Counted from the first letter of the stretch, positions 9,244-18,850 are shown. The stretch: 64,000 nt of DNA from an uncultured Prevotellaceae bacterium (GCA_947302275.1 CAMYUW010000011.1:1-64000); one strand, 5' to 3'. A program made the numbers and translations. Notes: generated from the sequence alone by a model not told the origin.

Positions 9244-10506
9244 TTATCTTATCTTGAGTGTCACAAACGTTAATGCCGCGAGCAGGATGCTCACCAGGAA
9301 GAAACGCATCACGATCTTGGCTTCGGGAATACGGTGGTCAGGGGTCTTGATCTTGTAATCCCACGTGATCTTGGTCGGGTCGGCAGTGAAATGATGATGC
9401 AGGGGCGTCATCTTGAACAGGCGCATGTTTTTGCCCTTGTGACGCTTGACATACCACACCTGCATGATGACCGACAGCTCCTCGATCAGGAAGATGCCGC
9501 ACAACAGGGGAATGAGCCACTCCTTGCGGATGAGCACGGCAAACACGGCGATAATGCCGCCCAAGCACAGACTGCCCGTGTCGCCCATGAACACCTGGGC
9601 CGGGAAGGAATTATACCACAAGAAGCCGATGGTCGCACCAATGAATGCCGCGGCATACACTACCAGTTCGCTGCTATCCGGGATGTACATGATATTCAGG
9701 TAGGATGAATAGATGACGTTGCCACCCAGATAGCACATGATGGCCAAGGCAACGCCAATAATTGCCGAGGTGCCTGTAGCCAGGCCGTCAACACCATCGG
9801 TCAGGTTAGCGCCATTGCTCACTGCAGTGATTACAAAGATGGTCACCAGGATAAACAGGATCCAGCCGCCCAACTGCTTATACTTGCCCATCCAACCCGT
9901 GAAGTAGGCGTAATCGAAGTTGTGGTTCTTGACAAAGGGCAACGTGGTCTTGGTGGCTTTCACAGCCTGTGACTTGTGCACCTCTACCAGTTCGGGGGTC
10001 TCGTTGCGGTTGGTCACATGCACGTTCTCATTCATCACGATGGCGGGGCTCAGGTACATGGTCAAACCCACGATAACGCCCAGACCCACCTGGCCGACAA
10101 TCTTGAACTTGCCCTTAAGGCCTTCCTTGTTGTGGTGGAACACCTTGATGTAGTCATCGGCAAAACCCAATGCACCGCACCACAGCGTGGAAACAATCAT
10201 CAACAGCATATAGACGTTGTTGAGTTTGCCCAGCAGCAGGCAAGGCACCAGTATCGAGATGATGATAATGATACCACCCATGGTCGGTGTGCCCTGCTTG
10301 GCCGAGTTGCCGCCCAATTTCTCCTCACGCTCCTTGTCACACATCTGGTGGTTCTTGAGCTTGAAGATGATGCGTCGGCCTATCACGATGCCGATGAACA
10401 ACGACAGGATGAAGGCAAAACCTGACCTGAATGTGATATATTCAAACAGGCGGGCACCACTCACGTGGTGATACTGTTCGAGGTAATGAAAAAGATGATA
10501 TAACAT
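9244..10506 (-). CDS. mraY: Phospho-N-acetylmuramoyl-pentapeptide transferase MraY
   Basis: Integral membrane enzyme that transfers phospho-MurNAc-pentapeptide to undecaprenyl phosphate, forming lipid I. Diagnostic motifs are present: FADDYIKV (DDxxK), NLTDGVDGLATG, FMGDTGSL and the HHH motif PLHHHF. At 420 aa it is about 60 residues longer than the E. coli enzyme. The extra length is an extracytoplasmic insertion around residues 145-195 (VHVTNRNETPE onward), a common Bacteroidetes feature. It starts with ATG at 10506, 25 bp after murE. Confidence 0.98.
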   Translation of the reverse strand: MLYHLFHYLEQYHHVSGARLFEYITFRSGFAFILSLFIGIVIGRRIIFKLKNHQMCDKEREEKLGGNSAKQGTPTMGGIIIIISILVPCLLLGKLNNVYMLLMIVSTLWCGALGFADDYIKVFHHNKEGLKGKFKIVGQVGLGVIVGLTMYLSPAIVMNENVHVTNRNETPELVEVHKSQAVKATKTTLPFVKNHNFDYAYFTGWMGKYKQLGGWILFILVTIFVITAVSNGANLTDGVDGLATGTSAIIGVALAIMCYLGGNVIYSSYLNIMYIPDSSELVVYAAAFIGATIGFLWYNSFPAQVFMGDTGSLCLGGIIAVFAVLIRKEWLIPLLCGIFLIEELSVIMQVWYVKRHKGKNMRLFKMTPLHHHFTADPTKITWDYKIKTPDHRIPEAKIVMRFFLVSILLAALTFVTLKIR

Positions 10507-10531
10507 ACCGTATCAGTAAAGTGGTTAATAA

Positions 10532-11995
10532 TCAGTTGGTTTCGTGGGCAAACACCTCAAGAACCTCCTCGCGGTCATCAAAGTGGTGCTTCACGTGGTT
10601 AATCTCCTGGTAGTCCTCATGACCCTTGCCGGCAATGAGCACAACGTCTCCAGCCTGAGCCAGCTGGCAAGCGGTACGGATGGCCTGGCGGCGGTCGGTG
10701 ATTGTCAATGTGACGGGGCGCTTGTCGTCAGGCACGCCAACCTCCATCTGACGTAGAATCTCGTCGGGATCCTCGGTGCGGGGGTTGTCGCTGGTGAGTA
10801 CGACACGGTCGCTGCGAACAGCTGCTTCGCTGGCCATGATGGGGCGCTTGCCGGCATCACGGTCACCTCCACAACCACACACGGTGATGATGTGGCCCTT
10901 TGTGCCTACCACCTCGCGGATGGTATCCAGTACATTGACCAGGGCATCGGGCGTGTGGGCATAGTCCACAATTGCAGTATAGCCTCGCGGTGAACGCAGC
11001 GTCTGGAAACGTCCAGCGACGGGTTCGAGCAGGCTCATCTTCACGAGCACCTGCTGCGGGTCAAATCCCAGCAGCAACGAGGCGCCATAGACCGACAACA
11101 GGTTATATGCATTGAAACGGCCGGTGAACAACACCTCCACCTGGTTACCGTTCAGTTCGAGCGTGGTACCGTCCAGGCGTGACTCGACGATGCGGCCCTT
11201 GTAGTCGGCAAGCGTGCGCAACGAGTAGCGGTACTTAGAGGCACTTGTATTCTGCAGCATGACCTCACCCACCTTGTCATCGGCATTGACCAGGGCAAAA
11301 GCGCCCTTCGGCAGCATGTCGAAGAACATCTTCTTGGCGGCAATATAGTTGTCAACCGTTTTGTGGAAATCCATGTGGTCACGGGTCAGGTTGGTGAATA
11401 TGCCTCCTGCAAAGGTGATTCCCTCAATGCGGCGTTGCACACATGAGTGGGAACTCACTTCCATGAAAGCATACTGGCAACCGGCCTCCACCATCTCATG
11501 CAACAGGCGGTTGAGGGTCAAGTGGTCGGGAGTGGTCTGCTTGGCAACCTCTTCACGGGTATCGATGATGTTCTTGACCGTGGAGAGCAAGCCTGCCTTG
11601 TAGCCCATGAGGCGCGCCATCTCATAAAGCAGTGTCGCCGTGGTTGTCTTGCCGTTGGTGCCCGTCACGCCTACCAGGCGCAGGTTCCTTGACGGATGGT
11701 CAAACCACTCATCGGCAATATGGGCCAGAGCGATAACGCTGTTCTCGACCTGCACATAGGTCACATCGCCATTCATCGTGGCGGGCATGTCTTCACAGAC
11801 AATGGCACGGGCGCCTTTCTCGACCACATCGCCGATGAAGCGATGGGAATCGACGGCAACGCCCTTTACAGCAACAAAGAGTACATCTCGCCGGGCCTGG
11901 CGTGAATCGTTGATGACATCACTGATGTCGATATCGGTGTTTCCCACTACTTGTAGTGGTTGAATAGACGCGAGCAGTTGTGATAATTTCTTCAT
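10532..11995 (-). CDS. murE: UDP-MurNAc-L-alanyl-D-glutamate--2,6-diaminopimelate ligase MurE
   Basis: Mur ligase adding the third stem-peptide residue. The ATP loop is GTNGKTTT (112-119), the carbamylated-Lys/SSH region is MEVSSHS, and the substrate motif is DNPR (403-406). DNPR is the known signature for meso-diaminopimelate rather than lysine, consistent with the neighbouring DAP decarboxylase gene. At 487 aa it has normal length. It starts with ATG at 11995, 17 bp after the ftsI stop. Confidence 0.98.
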   Translation of the reverse strand: MKKLSQLLASIQPLQVVGNTDIDISDVINDSRQARRDVLFVAVKGVAVDSHRFIGDVVEKGARAIVCEDMPATMNGDVTYVQVENSVIALAHIADEWFDHPSRNLRLVGVTGTNGKTTTATLLYEMARLMGYKAGLLSTVKNIIDTREEVAKQTTPDHLTLNRLLHEMVEAGCQYAFMEVSSHSCVQRRIEGITFAGGIFTNLTRDHMDFHKTVDNYIAAKKMFFDMLPKGAFALVNADDKVGEVMLQNTSASKYRYSLRTLADYKGRIVESRLDGTTLELNGNQVEVLFTGRFNAYNLLSVYGASLLLGFDPQQVLVKMSLLEPVAGRFQTLRSPRGYTAIVDYAHTPDALVNVLDTIREVVGTKGHIITVCGCGGDRDAGKRPIMASEAAVRSDRVVLTSDNPRTEDPDEILRQMEVGVPDDKRPVTLTITDRRQAIRTACQLAQAGDVVLIAGKGHEDYQEINHVKHHFDDREEVLEVFAHETN

Positions 11996-12012
11996 GATGA
12001 TTGAACTGTGAT

Positions 12013-14151
12013 TTAGGAATTTCTTAATCTTAACTGAATATGCTGGCCACGGGCATATTGGGACCCGGCCGAGAGGCTCTGCCCTGTCACCATACCCGAG
12101 CCCGTGAAGTTGACGATAAGTCCGGCATCCTCAAGCAACTTAATGGCCTCACGGATGTTCAGGCCCACCACATCGGGCACACCCTTCTCCACCTTTGCAG
12201 GGCGGGCATAGCGATGAGTATTCTTCACGCCCAGACTCTTCTTGATGGTTTTGGTGGCGTTGTCATTCATCGATGCAAACAGGGTGGGATAATTCTTGAC
12301 ATCCTTGTTCTTATCCTTCTTGCCCTTATTGTTATCGGTGGCATAATCGGGTGTTAAGCCTAACAAACCGCGCGCATACATCTTGCGGGCGATATTTTTC
12401 AGCACCATACCGCTGCATGCTCCCGCACCGCGGTCAGCACCCAGCATGAGCACGATGCATGAATACTTGGGCTTGTCATAGGGGAAGAAACCACAGAAGG
12501 CCAATCGCTTCTGCGCCCCGTACTGGCCACTGGCGTTGGTAAATGCCGTGCCGGTCTTACCTGCGATTTCCACACAGGAATCCTTCACCCAGTGGCGGGC
12601 AGTGCCATGGTCACCCCACACCACATCGTGCAGCATCAGCCGCAGTTTGCGGGCATTCTCGGGTGAGCACACCTGCTTGCGGATATAGGTCACGGGAATG
12701 ATAGAGTCGGGCTCGCCTTCACGAGACAGTTTCTTGACAAGATGCGGACGCACGAACTTACCATCGTTGGCAATGGCATTATACATGGCCAGGGTGTACA
12801 GGGGCGGGATCGTCGTGGCATAGCCATAGGCCTGACGCGTCAGCGACAGTTTGTCCCAGTTCTTGTTGCCAAGCACCGGGAAATTGGGCACCATCTCACC
12901 TCCGATACCCGTATTGAAGGGATCAAAGAATCCCATTTCCTCAAGGCGCTTGCGGAAACCTCCAGGATTATTGCCGTAGTCCTTGACGATGAGTTTCGCC
13001 ATACCGATATTGGACGAGGTCTCAATGATCTCGCGGGGAGTGCGGGTCGCAGCGCCATGAGGTCTGTCGCTGATATTGCGACCGGCATACATCCAGTCCG
13101 AACCGGTGGGGATGGGCTGTTCGATGTCGTTGACAATGCCATCCTCCAGAGCGACCATCATCGAGATGGTCTTCACCACCGAACCAGGCTCATAACCCAG
13201 CACGGCATGGTTTACACCCTCGACATATTCGCCCGTCGTGGGGTTGCGCTCCAGGTTACTGATTGCCTTGATTTCGCCAGTCGCTACCTCCATCAGCACA
13301 CAGGTGCCCCACACGGCTCCTGTCTCCAGGCACATGTCATTGAGTTCGTTCTCAACAATGTCCTGCAGGTGCACGTTGATGGTCGTCGTGATGTCATACC
13401 CCTTGACGGCGGGCAGGCTCTCGGCACTGACGATGCCGTTGGTGAGCTGGATATTCTTTGCCTCGCCAGGCTGGCCATAGAGAAGGGAATCAAGCGCCAT
13501 TTCCAGTCCAGAGTGTCCATGAACGCTGCTGCTCTTCTCATTCTGGCCCACGTTGCCGATACTGCGGGCGGCCAAGCCGCCGTAGGGCTTGATGCGCCGG
13601 CTATGCTTCTCATAATAGAAGCCGTTCTTATTCTTGTCACGGCGCAGGAAGGGGAATTGGCGTATGCGCTCATACTCCTTGTGGGTCAACATATAGGGGA
13701 AGAGCTTGTACGCACGGTTCTTCTTGCCTTTTTTCCCGTCGGGATATACCTTCTTGGCTTCATCCAGGATGTTCTTGCGATCCTCAAGGATTTTCTTTTT
13801 CCACTCGGTGGCTGTCATTGACGGGTCAAATGCGGCAAGACTGTCACTGAGCGGACCGATGTCCTTCATCAGTGAGTCCTCCTTGATGCCACCAGTGAAC
13901 CAGTCGATACGGGGCACATAGTATTGCAGGTTGGCTGCAATGACCGTTCCATTGTCGGCAAGCAGCTTTCCACGCTCAGGTTCGATGGCCGTTGTGGTCA
14001 TCAACACCGAGTTGGCTTTCTCATTCCACTCCTTACCCTGCAAAGTCGTGGTCTTGAACAGGTCCCACACAATAATGGCCGAGAACAGCAGCATGAATCC
14101 CACTACTATTCCATACCTGACCAGGATATGTCGTTTGTTGTTCTGTCTCAT
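12013..14151 (-). CDS. ftsI: Septal penicillin-binding protein (FtsI/PBP3) with C-terminal PASTA domain
   Basis: Class B PBP, a DD-transpeptidase working with FtsW. One N-terminal membrane anchor (about 14-29) is followed by the dimerisation/pedestal domain. The transpeptidase domain has SVVK (324-327, nucleophile Ser324), SSN (379-381) and KTG (532-534). Residues about 600-655 are a basic Lys/Asn-rich linker, and a single PASTA domain (PDVVGLN onward, about 658-712) ends the protein. PASTA domains are typical of Gram-positive PBPs and also occur in Bacteroidetes FtsI. It lies between ftsL and murE in the canonical place; ATG at 14151. Confidence 0.96.
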   Translation of the reverse strand: MRQNNKRHILVRYGIVVGFMLLFSAIIVWDLFKTTTLQGKEWNEKANSVLMTTTAIEPERGKLLADNGTVIAANLQYYVPRIDWFTGGIKEDSLMKDIGPLSDSLAAFDPSMTATEWKKKILEDRKNILDEAKKVYPDGKKGKKNRAYKLFPYMLTHKEYERIRQFPFLRRDKNKNGFYYEKHSRRIKPYGGLAARSIGNVGQNEKSSSVHGHSGLEMALDSLLYGQPGEAKNIQLTNGIVSAESLPAVKGYDITTTINVHLQDIVENELNDMCLETGAVWGTCVLMEVATGEIKAISNLERNPTTGEYVEGVNHAVLGYEPGSVVKTISMMVALEDGIVNDIEQPIPTGSDWMYAGRNISDRPHGAATRTPREIIETSSNIGMAKLIVKDYGNNPGGFRKRLEEMGFFDPFNTGIGGEMVPNFPVLGNKNWDKLSLTRQAYGYATTIPPLYTLAMYNAIANDGKFVRPHLVKKLSREGEPDSIIPVTYIRKQVCSPENARKLRLMLHDVVWGDHGTARHWVKDSCVEIAGKTGTAFTNASGQYGAQKRLAFCGFFPYDKPKYSCIVLMLGADRGAGACSGMVLKNIARKMYARGLLGLTPDYATDNNKGKKDKNKDVKNYPTLFASMNDNATKTIKKSLGVKNTHRYARPAKVEKGVPDVVGLNIREAIKLLEDAGLIVNFTGSGMVTGQSLSAGSQYARGQHIQLRLRNS

Positions 14152-14171
14152 CGCTGATAGGTTTTAGAAGG

Positions 14172-14516
14172 TCAATTTGACTTCAACTGATAAGGGGGCT
14201 CCATGGGTGCTGACAGGTCGATGTGACGCTGATGCATGAGCGTGGTCATCTCACTCTCAAGAATCATCGAGTTATATCGGGCACTCGCATTTACCAGATC
14301 GGTCTGGGCATTCGACAACTCGGTCTTCAACGTCATGACTTCCTGCATACTGCTCTGGCACACAAACTTATTGGCGATATAGGCCAGCGCCATCACCACC
14401 AGCGCTATGATATACACAGCGTTGCGTTTGAAGAAATCCAGCGAGAAGAAGCGGCCCTGAATAATGTCTTTACCAGCCTTGCGTCCCGCCATTGTCGTAT
14501 TCTTTTTCTCACTCAT
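14172..14516 (-). CDS. ftsL: FtsL-like divisome protein
   Basis: Small bitopic protein of 114 aa: a basic cytoplasmic N-terminus (1-32), one membrane helix (about 33-49), then a heptad-like helical segment (about 56-92) expected to form a coiled coil. FtsL proteins are too divergent for a motif call. Topology, size and position between rsmH and ftsI support the assignment. FtsL joins FtsB/FtsQ and controls FtsWI activation in the periplasm. The spacing is 33 bp to rsmH and 20 bp to ftsI, so it is firmly inside the operon. Confidence 0.85.
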   Translation of the reverse strand: MSEKKNTTMAGRKAGKDIIQGRFFSLDFFKRNAVYIIALVVMALAYIANKFVCQSSMQEVMTLKTELSNAQTDLVNASARYNSMILESEMTTLMHQRHIDLSAPMEPPYQLKSN

Positions 14517-14549
14517 CGGTTTGAATGGATATCTTGTTTGTTTTTGTTA

Positions 14550-15470
14550 TTATTTACTCTTCTCAAAGGGGGTAACCAACTCAGCAACACGCAGTTTGGC
14601 GCTGCGTGAACGCGGATTGCGGGCCACCTCATCATCGCTTGGGGCGATGACCTTGTTGTTCACCACGCGCCACGGCGTGTTCACCCGGCCATAGAAGTCC
14701 TTCTCCTGACGGCCCTCGATATTGCCGCTGCGCATAAAATTCTTGACCAAGCGGTCCTCCAGCGAGTGATAGGTGATGATGGCAAGCCGGCCACCGGGAT
14801 TCAGCACCTCACGGGACTGATTCAGCAGTTTGGCCAAGGCATCCAACTCACCATTCACCTCGATGCGCAATGCCTGGAATACCATTGATAACTCTTTCTT
14901 CTCTTGAGAAGGCTTGAGCAAGGGTTTCACCACATCAACGAGTTGGCCTGTCGTCGATAAGGGGCGGGCCTTGACGATGGCGGCCGCCAGACGACGCGAC
15001 TGGCGCAATTCGCCATATAGGTATAGCACATTGGCCAACCGCTCCAGGTCATAGGTGTTCAACAACTCGGCGGCATGGAACGAAGCACTGCGGTTCATAC
15101 GCATATCCAAAGGCGCATCGGCACGGAATGTGAATCCTCGCTCCACGTCATCAAAGTGGTGGAAAGACACCCCCAGGTCGGCTACAATGCCGTCCACTCC
15201 ATCAACACCGTAATAGCGCAGGAAATTCTTGAGATAGGCAAAATTGCCGTGTGCAAATGTAAACCTCTCGTCGTCCAAGCGGTTAGCCCATGCGTCCATG
15301 TCCTGGTCCATCCCGATAAGGCGGCCCTTAGGACCGAGCTCAGCCAGAATGGCACGACTGTGACCGCCACCGCCAAAGGTGACGTCAACATAAGTGCCAT
15401 CGGACTTAATGGCCAGCCCGGCTAGTGTTTCACTGAGCAAGGCGGGTATGTGGTAAACTTGTTGTTCCAT
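14550..15470 (-). CDS. rsmH: 16S rRNA (cytosine1402-N4)-methyltransferase RsmH (MraW)
   Basis: SAM-dependent methyltransferase acting on C1402 of 16S rRNA. The SAM loop VTFGGGGHSRAIL lies at about 30-42, the D-containing strand GRLIGMDQD follows, and the C-terminal motifs LAIITYHSLEDRLVK and PSDDEVARNPRSRSAKLRVAE are characteristic. I chose the ATG at 15470 (306 aa, family length). The reading frame stays open upstream to 15752, but that part spans the operon promoter and has no family similarity. It is the first gene of the dcw operon here. Confidence 0.96.
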   Translation of the reverse strand: MEQQVYHIPALLSETLAGLAIKSDGTYVDVTFGGGGHSRAILAELGPKGRLIGMDQDMDAWANRLDDERFTFAHGNFAYLKNFLRYYGVDGVDGIVADLGVSFHHFDDVERGFTFRADAPLDMRMNRSASFHAAELLNTYDLERLANVLYLYGELRQSRRLAAAIVKARPLSTTGQLVDVVKPLLKPSQEKKELSMVFQALRIEVNGELDALAKLLNQSREVLNPGGRLAIITYHSLEDRLVKNFMRSGNIEGRQEKDFYGRVNTPWRVVNNKVIAPSDDEVARNPRSRSAKLRVAELVTPFEKSK

Positions 15471-15512
15471 TGCTATCAAGTGTGTCTCGTTACCTCGCTT
15501 TTTTGAGGACTC

Positions 15513-15546
15513 CAAAGGTACAACTTTTTTCTGGGAAATTTGCAAA
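15513..15546 (-). promoter_or_regulatory. Promoter of the dcw operon
   Basis: On the minus strand a TTTG (15546-15543) is followed after 22 nt by TACCTTTG (15520-15513), matching the Bacteroidetes primary sigma consensus TTTG/TAnnTTTG. It lies 43 bp upstream of the rsmH start codon and is the only such pair found ahead of rsmH. Confidence 0.7.
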
Positions 15547-15800
15547 CTCAAACCACAGAATTTACAATTTTGAAAATAAAAATTGTTAACAGCCCCTGTT
15601 AATAACTTTAACCCCTCTCTATAACAGCTACTTGCAACAAAGTTTACAAGTGCAAAGTGAGGGCTCTTCCTACTGGAAAAAACCATCAGGAACACCCACT
15701 TTATTTCAAGTGAAGGGTTCAATCGCTTCAACAGCACCAGCCTGAACTTCATTTAACAGAATTTATGATTTATATGTACTTTTTTAATAAAATTATTTTC

Positions 15801-15808
15801 TACTTTTG
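15801..15808 (+). promoter_or_regulatory. lysA promoter, -7 box TACTTTTG
   Basis: TACTTTTG fits the TAnnTTTG -7 consensus and ends 13 nt before the lysA ATG, implying a very short leader. The -33 element is not a clear match. Confidence 0.6.
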
Positions 15809-15821
15809 CCGCTGAAAAAAT

Positions 15822-17021
15822 ATGAATCAGAATTTGGAACAGATTGTTATGGGTAAAGGATTGAATAGGCATGGTTTTGACATGACTATCGTGGAGCAAA
15901 ACCGCACGCCGTTTTACTACTACGACCTCGACGTGCTGCGCACCACGCTCGACGAGATTCAGCATCAAGCGGCAGGACATCGGTTCAAGGTACATTATGC
16001 AGTCAAGGCAAATGGCAATCCGCTCATCCTCAAGGAGGTGGTCAACCATGGGCTGGGTGCCGACCTGGTGAGCGGCGGCGAACTTAAGGCTGCAATTGAA
16101 GCCGGTTTCATGCCACAGCAGATGAATTTCTCGGGAGTGGGAAAAACCGATTGGGAAATTCTTTTGGGGCTGGAACACGGCATCGGCTGTTTCAACGTGG
16201 AATCCATTCAGGAACTCGAAGTCATCAACCAGCTGGCAGGCGAGTGCGGCAAGAAAGCTGACATCGCCATACGTGTAAATCCCGATATCGACGCACACAC
16301 CCATAAATACATCACCACAGGCACGGCCGACAACAAATTTGGCATCAACATCGAGGTGCTCGAGCACGTCATTACCCAAGCCAGAAATCTTCCCAGCATC
16401 AACCTGCGCGGCCTGCATTTCCACATCGGCTCACAAATTACCCTCATGCAGCCCTACGTGATGCTATGCGAAACCATCAACGCACTGATGGACCATTACG
16501 AGCAACGAGGCATCCGATTTGAAATCATCAACGTGGGCGGCGGTTTGGGAATCAATTACATCGACTCTGAACACCATCTCATACCCGATTTCAAGCAATA
16601 TTTCGATACATTCAAGCAGCGCCTCAATCTTCGGCCTGAACAGGAATTGCACTTTGAGTTGGGACGTGCCATCGTGGGTCAATGCGGTTCTCTGATCACA
16701 CGTGTCACCTTTGTCAAGGAAAGCCGCAACAAGAAGTTTGTCATCCTTGATGCCGGCATGACCGACCTGATAAGGCCGGCACTGTATGAGGCCCGCCACG
16801 AGATTCAGAACCTCACATCCATCGACATCCAGACAGACACCTACGATATCGTGGGCCCAGTATGCGAGTCCAGCGACGTGTTTGCCCGCGATTGCCAGCT
16901 GCCTGTGACCCGCCGCGGTGACATAATCGCGATTCGCTCGGCTGGCGCCTATGGCGAGTCGATGGCTTCCACCTACAACATGCGAGCCCTCCCCGGCAGC
17001 GTGTTCCACAGCCGCAAATGA
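15822..17021 (+). CDS. lysA: Diaminopimelate decarboxylase LysA
   Basis: PLP enzyme of the alanine racemase fold that decarboxylates meso-DAP to L-lysine, the last step of lysine synthesis. The PLP lysine is in HYAVKAN (Lys62), the phosphate-binding glycine run is INVGGGLGINY, and CESSDVFARD supplies the active-site Cys of the partner subunit. The end AYGESMASTYNMR is typical. At 399 aa it has normal length. It is divergent from the dcw operon: DAP is both its substrate and the substrate of MurE, so the two units compete for the same metabolite. Confidence 0.95.
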   Translation: MNQNLEQIVMGKGLNRHGFDMTIVEQNRTPFYYYDLDVLRTTLDEIQHQAAGHRFKVHYAVKANGNPLILKEVVNHGLGADLVSGGELKAAIEAGFMPQQMNFSGVGKTDWEILLGLEHGIGCFNVESIQELEVINQLAGECGKKADIAIRVNPDIDAHTHKYITTGTADNKFGINIEVLEHVITQARNLPSINLRGLHFHIGSQITLMQPYVMLCETINALMDHYEQRGIRFEIINVGGGLGINYIDSEHHLIPDFKQYFDTFKQRLNLRPEQELHFELGRAIVGQCGSLITRVTFVKESRNKKFVILDAGMTDLIRPALYEARHEIQNLTSIDIQTDTYDIVGPVCESSDVFARDCQLPVTRRGDIIAIRSAGAYGESMASTYNMRALPGSVFHSRK

Positions 17022-17163
17022 TGCCTCCTTCTGGCAATCATTACCGCCACTTTTCGCTCTGGATAAGAGCATGGGAATACTATAAATCAGTAGTTTAATA
17101 ACCTATTCGCAAAATAATCGAAAAAAAATTACCGAAACCTGTAGCAACATCAAAAAAAAGCGC

Positions 17164-17171
17164 TATTTTTG
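17164..17171 (+). promoter_or_regulatory. Promoter of the Lrp/AsnC gene, TATTTTTG
   Basis: TATTTTTG matches TAnnTTTG and lies 27 nt before the ATG. The stretch back to lysA (17022-17163) shows no other feature. Confidence 0.5.
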
Positions 17172-17198
17172 CATTTGAGTTATTAAATTCTGATTTTC

Positions 17199-17663
17199 AT
17201 GGAAAAGATTGACACGTTAGACAAAAAGATTCTGGAAATTGTAATGAATAATGCACGCATTCCCAGCAAGGATGTCGCTCAGGTGTGTGGCGTGTCACGC
17301 GCCGCTGTCCATCAGCGCATCCAGCGCCTTATCGATGATGGTGTCATCACCGGCTCGGGATATAACGTGAATCCCAAGTTACTGGGATACTCTACCTGCA
17401 CTTTTATCGGACTGACCCTTGAACGGGGATCAATGTACCGCACGGTGGTTCCTGAACTTTTGAAGATTAAGGAGGTGGTCGAGTGCCACTTCACCACGGG
17501 GCATTATACCATGATGATTAAGGTATATGCACGTGATAACGAGCATCTCATGTCACTTGTCAACGACCGCATCCAGCACATCGAGGGTGTTGCAGCCACC
17601 GAGACGCTCATCTCTCTGGAGCAGAGCATCAGCCGCACCCTGCCCATCTATTTTGACGAATAA
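17199..17663 (+). CDS. Lrp/AsnC-family transcriptional regulator
   Basis: Feast/famine regulator of 154 aa. The N-terminal winged helix-turn-helix spans about 4-60 (LDKKILEIVMNNARIPSKDV, then SRAAVHQRIQRLIDDGVITG). A C-terminal RAM ligand-binding domain follows, about 68-145. Such proteins sense amino acids and form octamers on DNA. It sits between lysA and the GDP-mannose gene, so control of lysA or amino-acid metabolism is plausible but not shown. The 27-bp gap to the next gene and lack of a terminator suggest co-transcription with it. Confidence 0.9.
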   Translation: MEKIDTLDKKILEIVMNNARIPSKDVAQVCGVSRAAVHQRIQRLIDDGVITGSGYNVNPKLLGYSTCTFIGLTLERGSMYRTVVPELLKIKEVVECHFTTGHYTMMIKVYARDNEHLMSLVNDRIQHIEGVAATETLISLEQSISRTLPIYFDE

Positions 17664-17690
17664 CCATTGAGCTAACCCATCATTACAATC

Positions 17691-18770
17691 ATGGATAACA
17701 ACAGATATTGCGTTATCATGTGCGGCGGAGTCGGCAGCCGTTTTTGGCCGTTCAGCAAAGCCGAGAAGCCCAAACAATTCATCGATTTCTTCGGCACTGG
17801 CCGGAGCCTGTTGCAAATGACGTTTGACCGTTTGCAGGGAATTATCCCTGTCGACAACATCATCCTCATCACCAACGAGAGCTACGGACCACTCATTAAG
17901 GAACAGTTGCCCGACATCAAGGACAGCCAACTCCTGCTTGAACCTGCGCGTCGCAACACAGCTCCCTGCATTGCATGGGCAGCACACCACGTCAAGGCCA
18001 TCAACCCTGAGGCCAAGATGATGGTAGCCCCTAGCGACCACCTCATTATCAATGTTGAACGGTTCAGGGAAAGCGTCATTAGCGCCTTTGAATTCATCGA
18101 CAAGCACGAGGCTTTGGTCACCATGGGCATCAAGCCCAGCCGACCCGAAACCGGCTATGGCTACATCCAGGTCGGTGAGCACATCGAGGGTAATTTCTCT
18201 GCCGTCAAGACGTTTACCGAGAAACCCAACGAGGAACTTGCGCGCATATTCCTCCAGTCGGGCGAATTCTTCTGGAATTCAGGCATGTTCTTCTGGAGCG
18301 CCGACGCCATTCTCAAGGCCCTTAATGACTGTGCTCCTGAAATCAACGCCTCATTCGAAAACGGGGCAGAGTACTTCGGCACACCTCGTGAACAGGAATA
18401 CATCAATAAAAACTTCGAGGCCTGTCCCAGCATCAGCATCGACTTTGCCGTCATGGAGAAAGCACCCAATGTTTACGTCGAAACTGTAGATTTCGGGTGG
18501 AACGACCTGGGAACGTGGCGATCTCTGTATGAGCACTCGCCCAAGAACCACGAGGGCAATGTCACGCAGAACTGCAAGGCACTCATGTTCAATAGCCACA
18601 ACAACATTGTTGCCATCAAGGGCGACAAACTCGTGATTGCATCGGGCCTGGAGGGTTACATCGTCGCCGATGTGGATGACGCCCTCCTCATCGTTCCCCT
18701 CGACGAGGAGCAAAAGATCAAGCAATATGTCAATGATGTGAAGGCAAAGTTTGGAGACAAATATCTCTAA
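17691..18770 (+). CDS. manC: Mannose-1-phosphate guanylyltransferase
   Basis: Sugar nucleotidyltransferase making GDP-mannose from mannose-1-phosphate and GTP, a precursor for GDP-fucose and surface glycans. The signature GGVGSRFWP (12-20) and downstream EKPKQF are at the N-terminus, FTEKPN is central, and the VDFGWNDLGTW motif lies near residue 265. At 359 aa it lacks the C-terminal mannose-6-phosphate isomerase domain of long bifunctional enzymes. It is likely co-transcribed with the Lrp-type gene upstream, and ends at a strong bidirectional terminator. Confidence 0.94.
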   Translation: MDNNRYCVIMCGGVGSRFWPFSKAEKPKQFIDFFGTGRSLLQMTFDRLQGIIPVDNIILITNESYGPLIKEQLPDIKDSQLLLEPARRNTAPCIAWAAHHVKAINPEAKMMVAPSDHLIINVERFRESVISAFEFIDKHEALVTMGIKPSRPETGYGYIQVGEHIEGNFSAVKTFTEKPNEELARIFLQSGEFFWNSGMFFWSADAILKALNDCAPEINASFENGAEYFGTPREQEYINKNFEACPSISIDFAVMEKAPNVYVETVDFGWNDLGTWRSLYEHSPKNHEGNVTQNCKALMFNSHNNIVAIKGDKLVIASGLEGYIVADVDDALLIVPLDEEQKIKQYVNDVKAKFGDKYL

Positions 18771-18799
18771 ACCACCGACTTGACATATTAAGTTCCAAA

Positions 18800-18850
18800 A
18801 CGACTCACGGGATTCCAGCGCATTGCATCGCTTGGAGTCCCGTGAGTCGT
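18800..18850. terminator. Bidirectional hairpin between manC and ssb
   Basis: Arms of about 21 nt (18800-18820 and 18829-18850) share ACGACTCACGGGA / TCCCGTGAGTCGT perfectly, with small mismatches near the 8-nt loop. It lies between convergent genes and has only weak T-runs. Confidence 0.7.

Larger units (their letters stand above)
15471..15821. other. Divergent intergenic region rsmH/lysA, without mraZ
   Basis: This 351-bp region separates the divergent rsmH and lysA genes and carries one promoter for each (15513-15546 and 15801-15808). It is AT-rich in the centre. No mraZ gene (about 450 bp, normally just upstream of rsmH) fits or is visible in any frame. Confidence 0.7.

Noticed and set aside
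15471..15752. N-terminal extension of rsmH to 15752
   Set aside because: It would run through the operon promoter, and the family begins at the MEQQVYHIPALL segment (ATG 15470).
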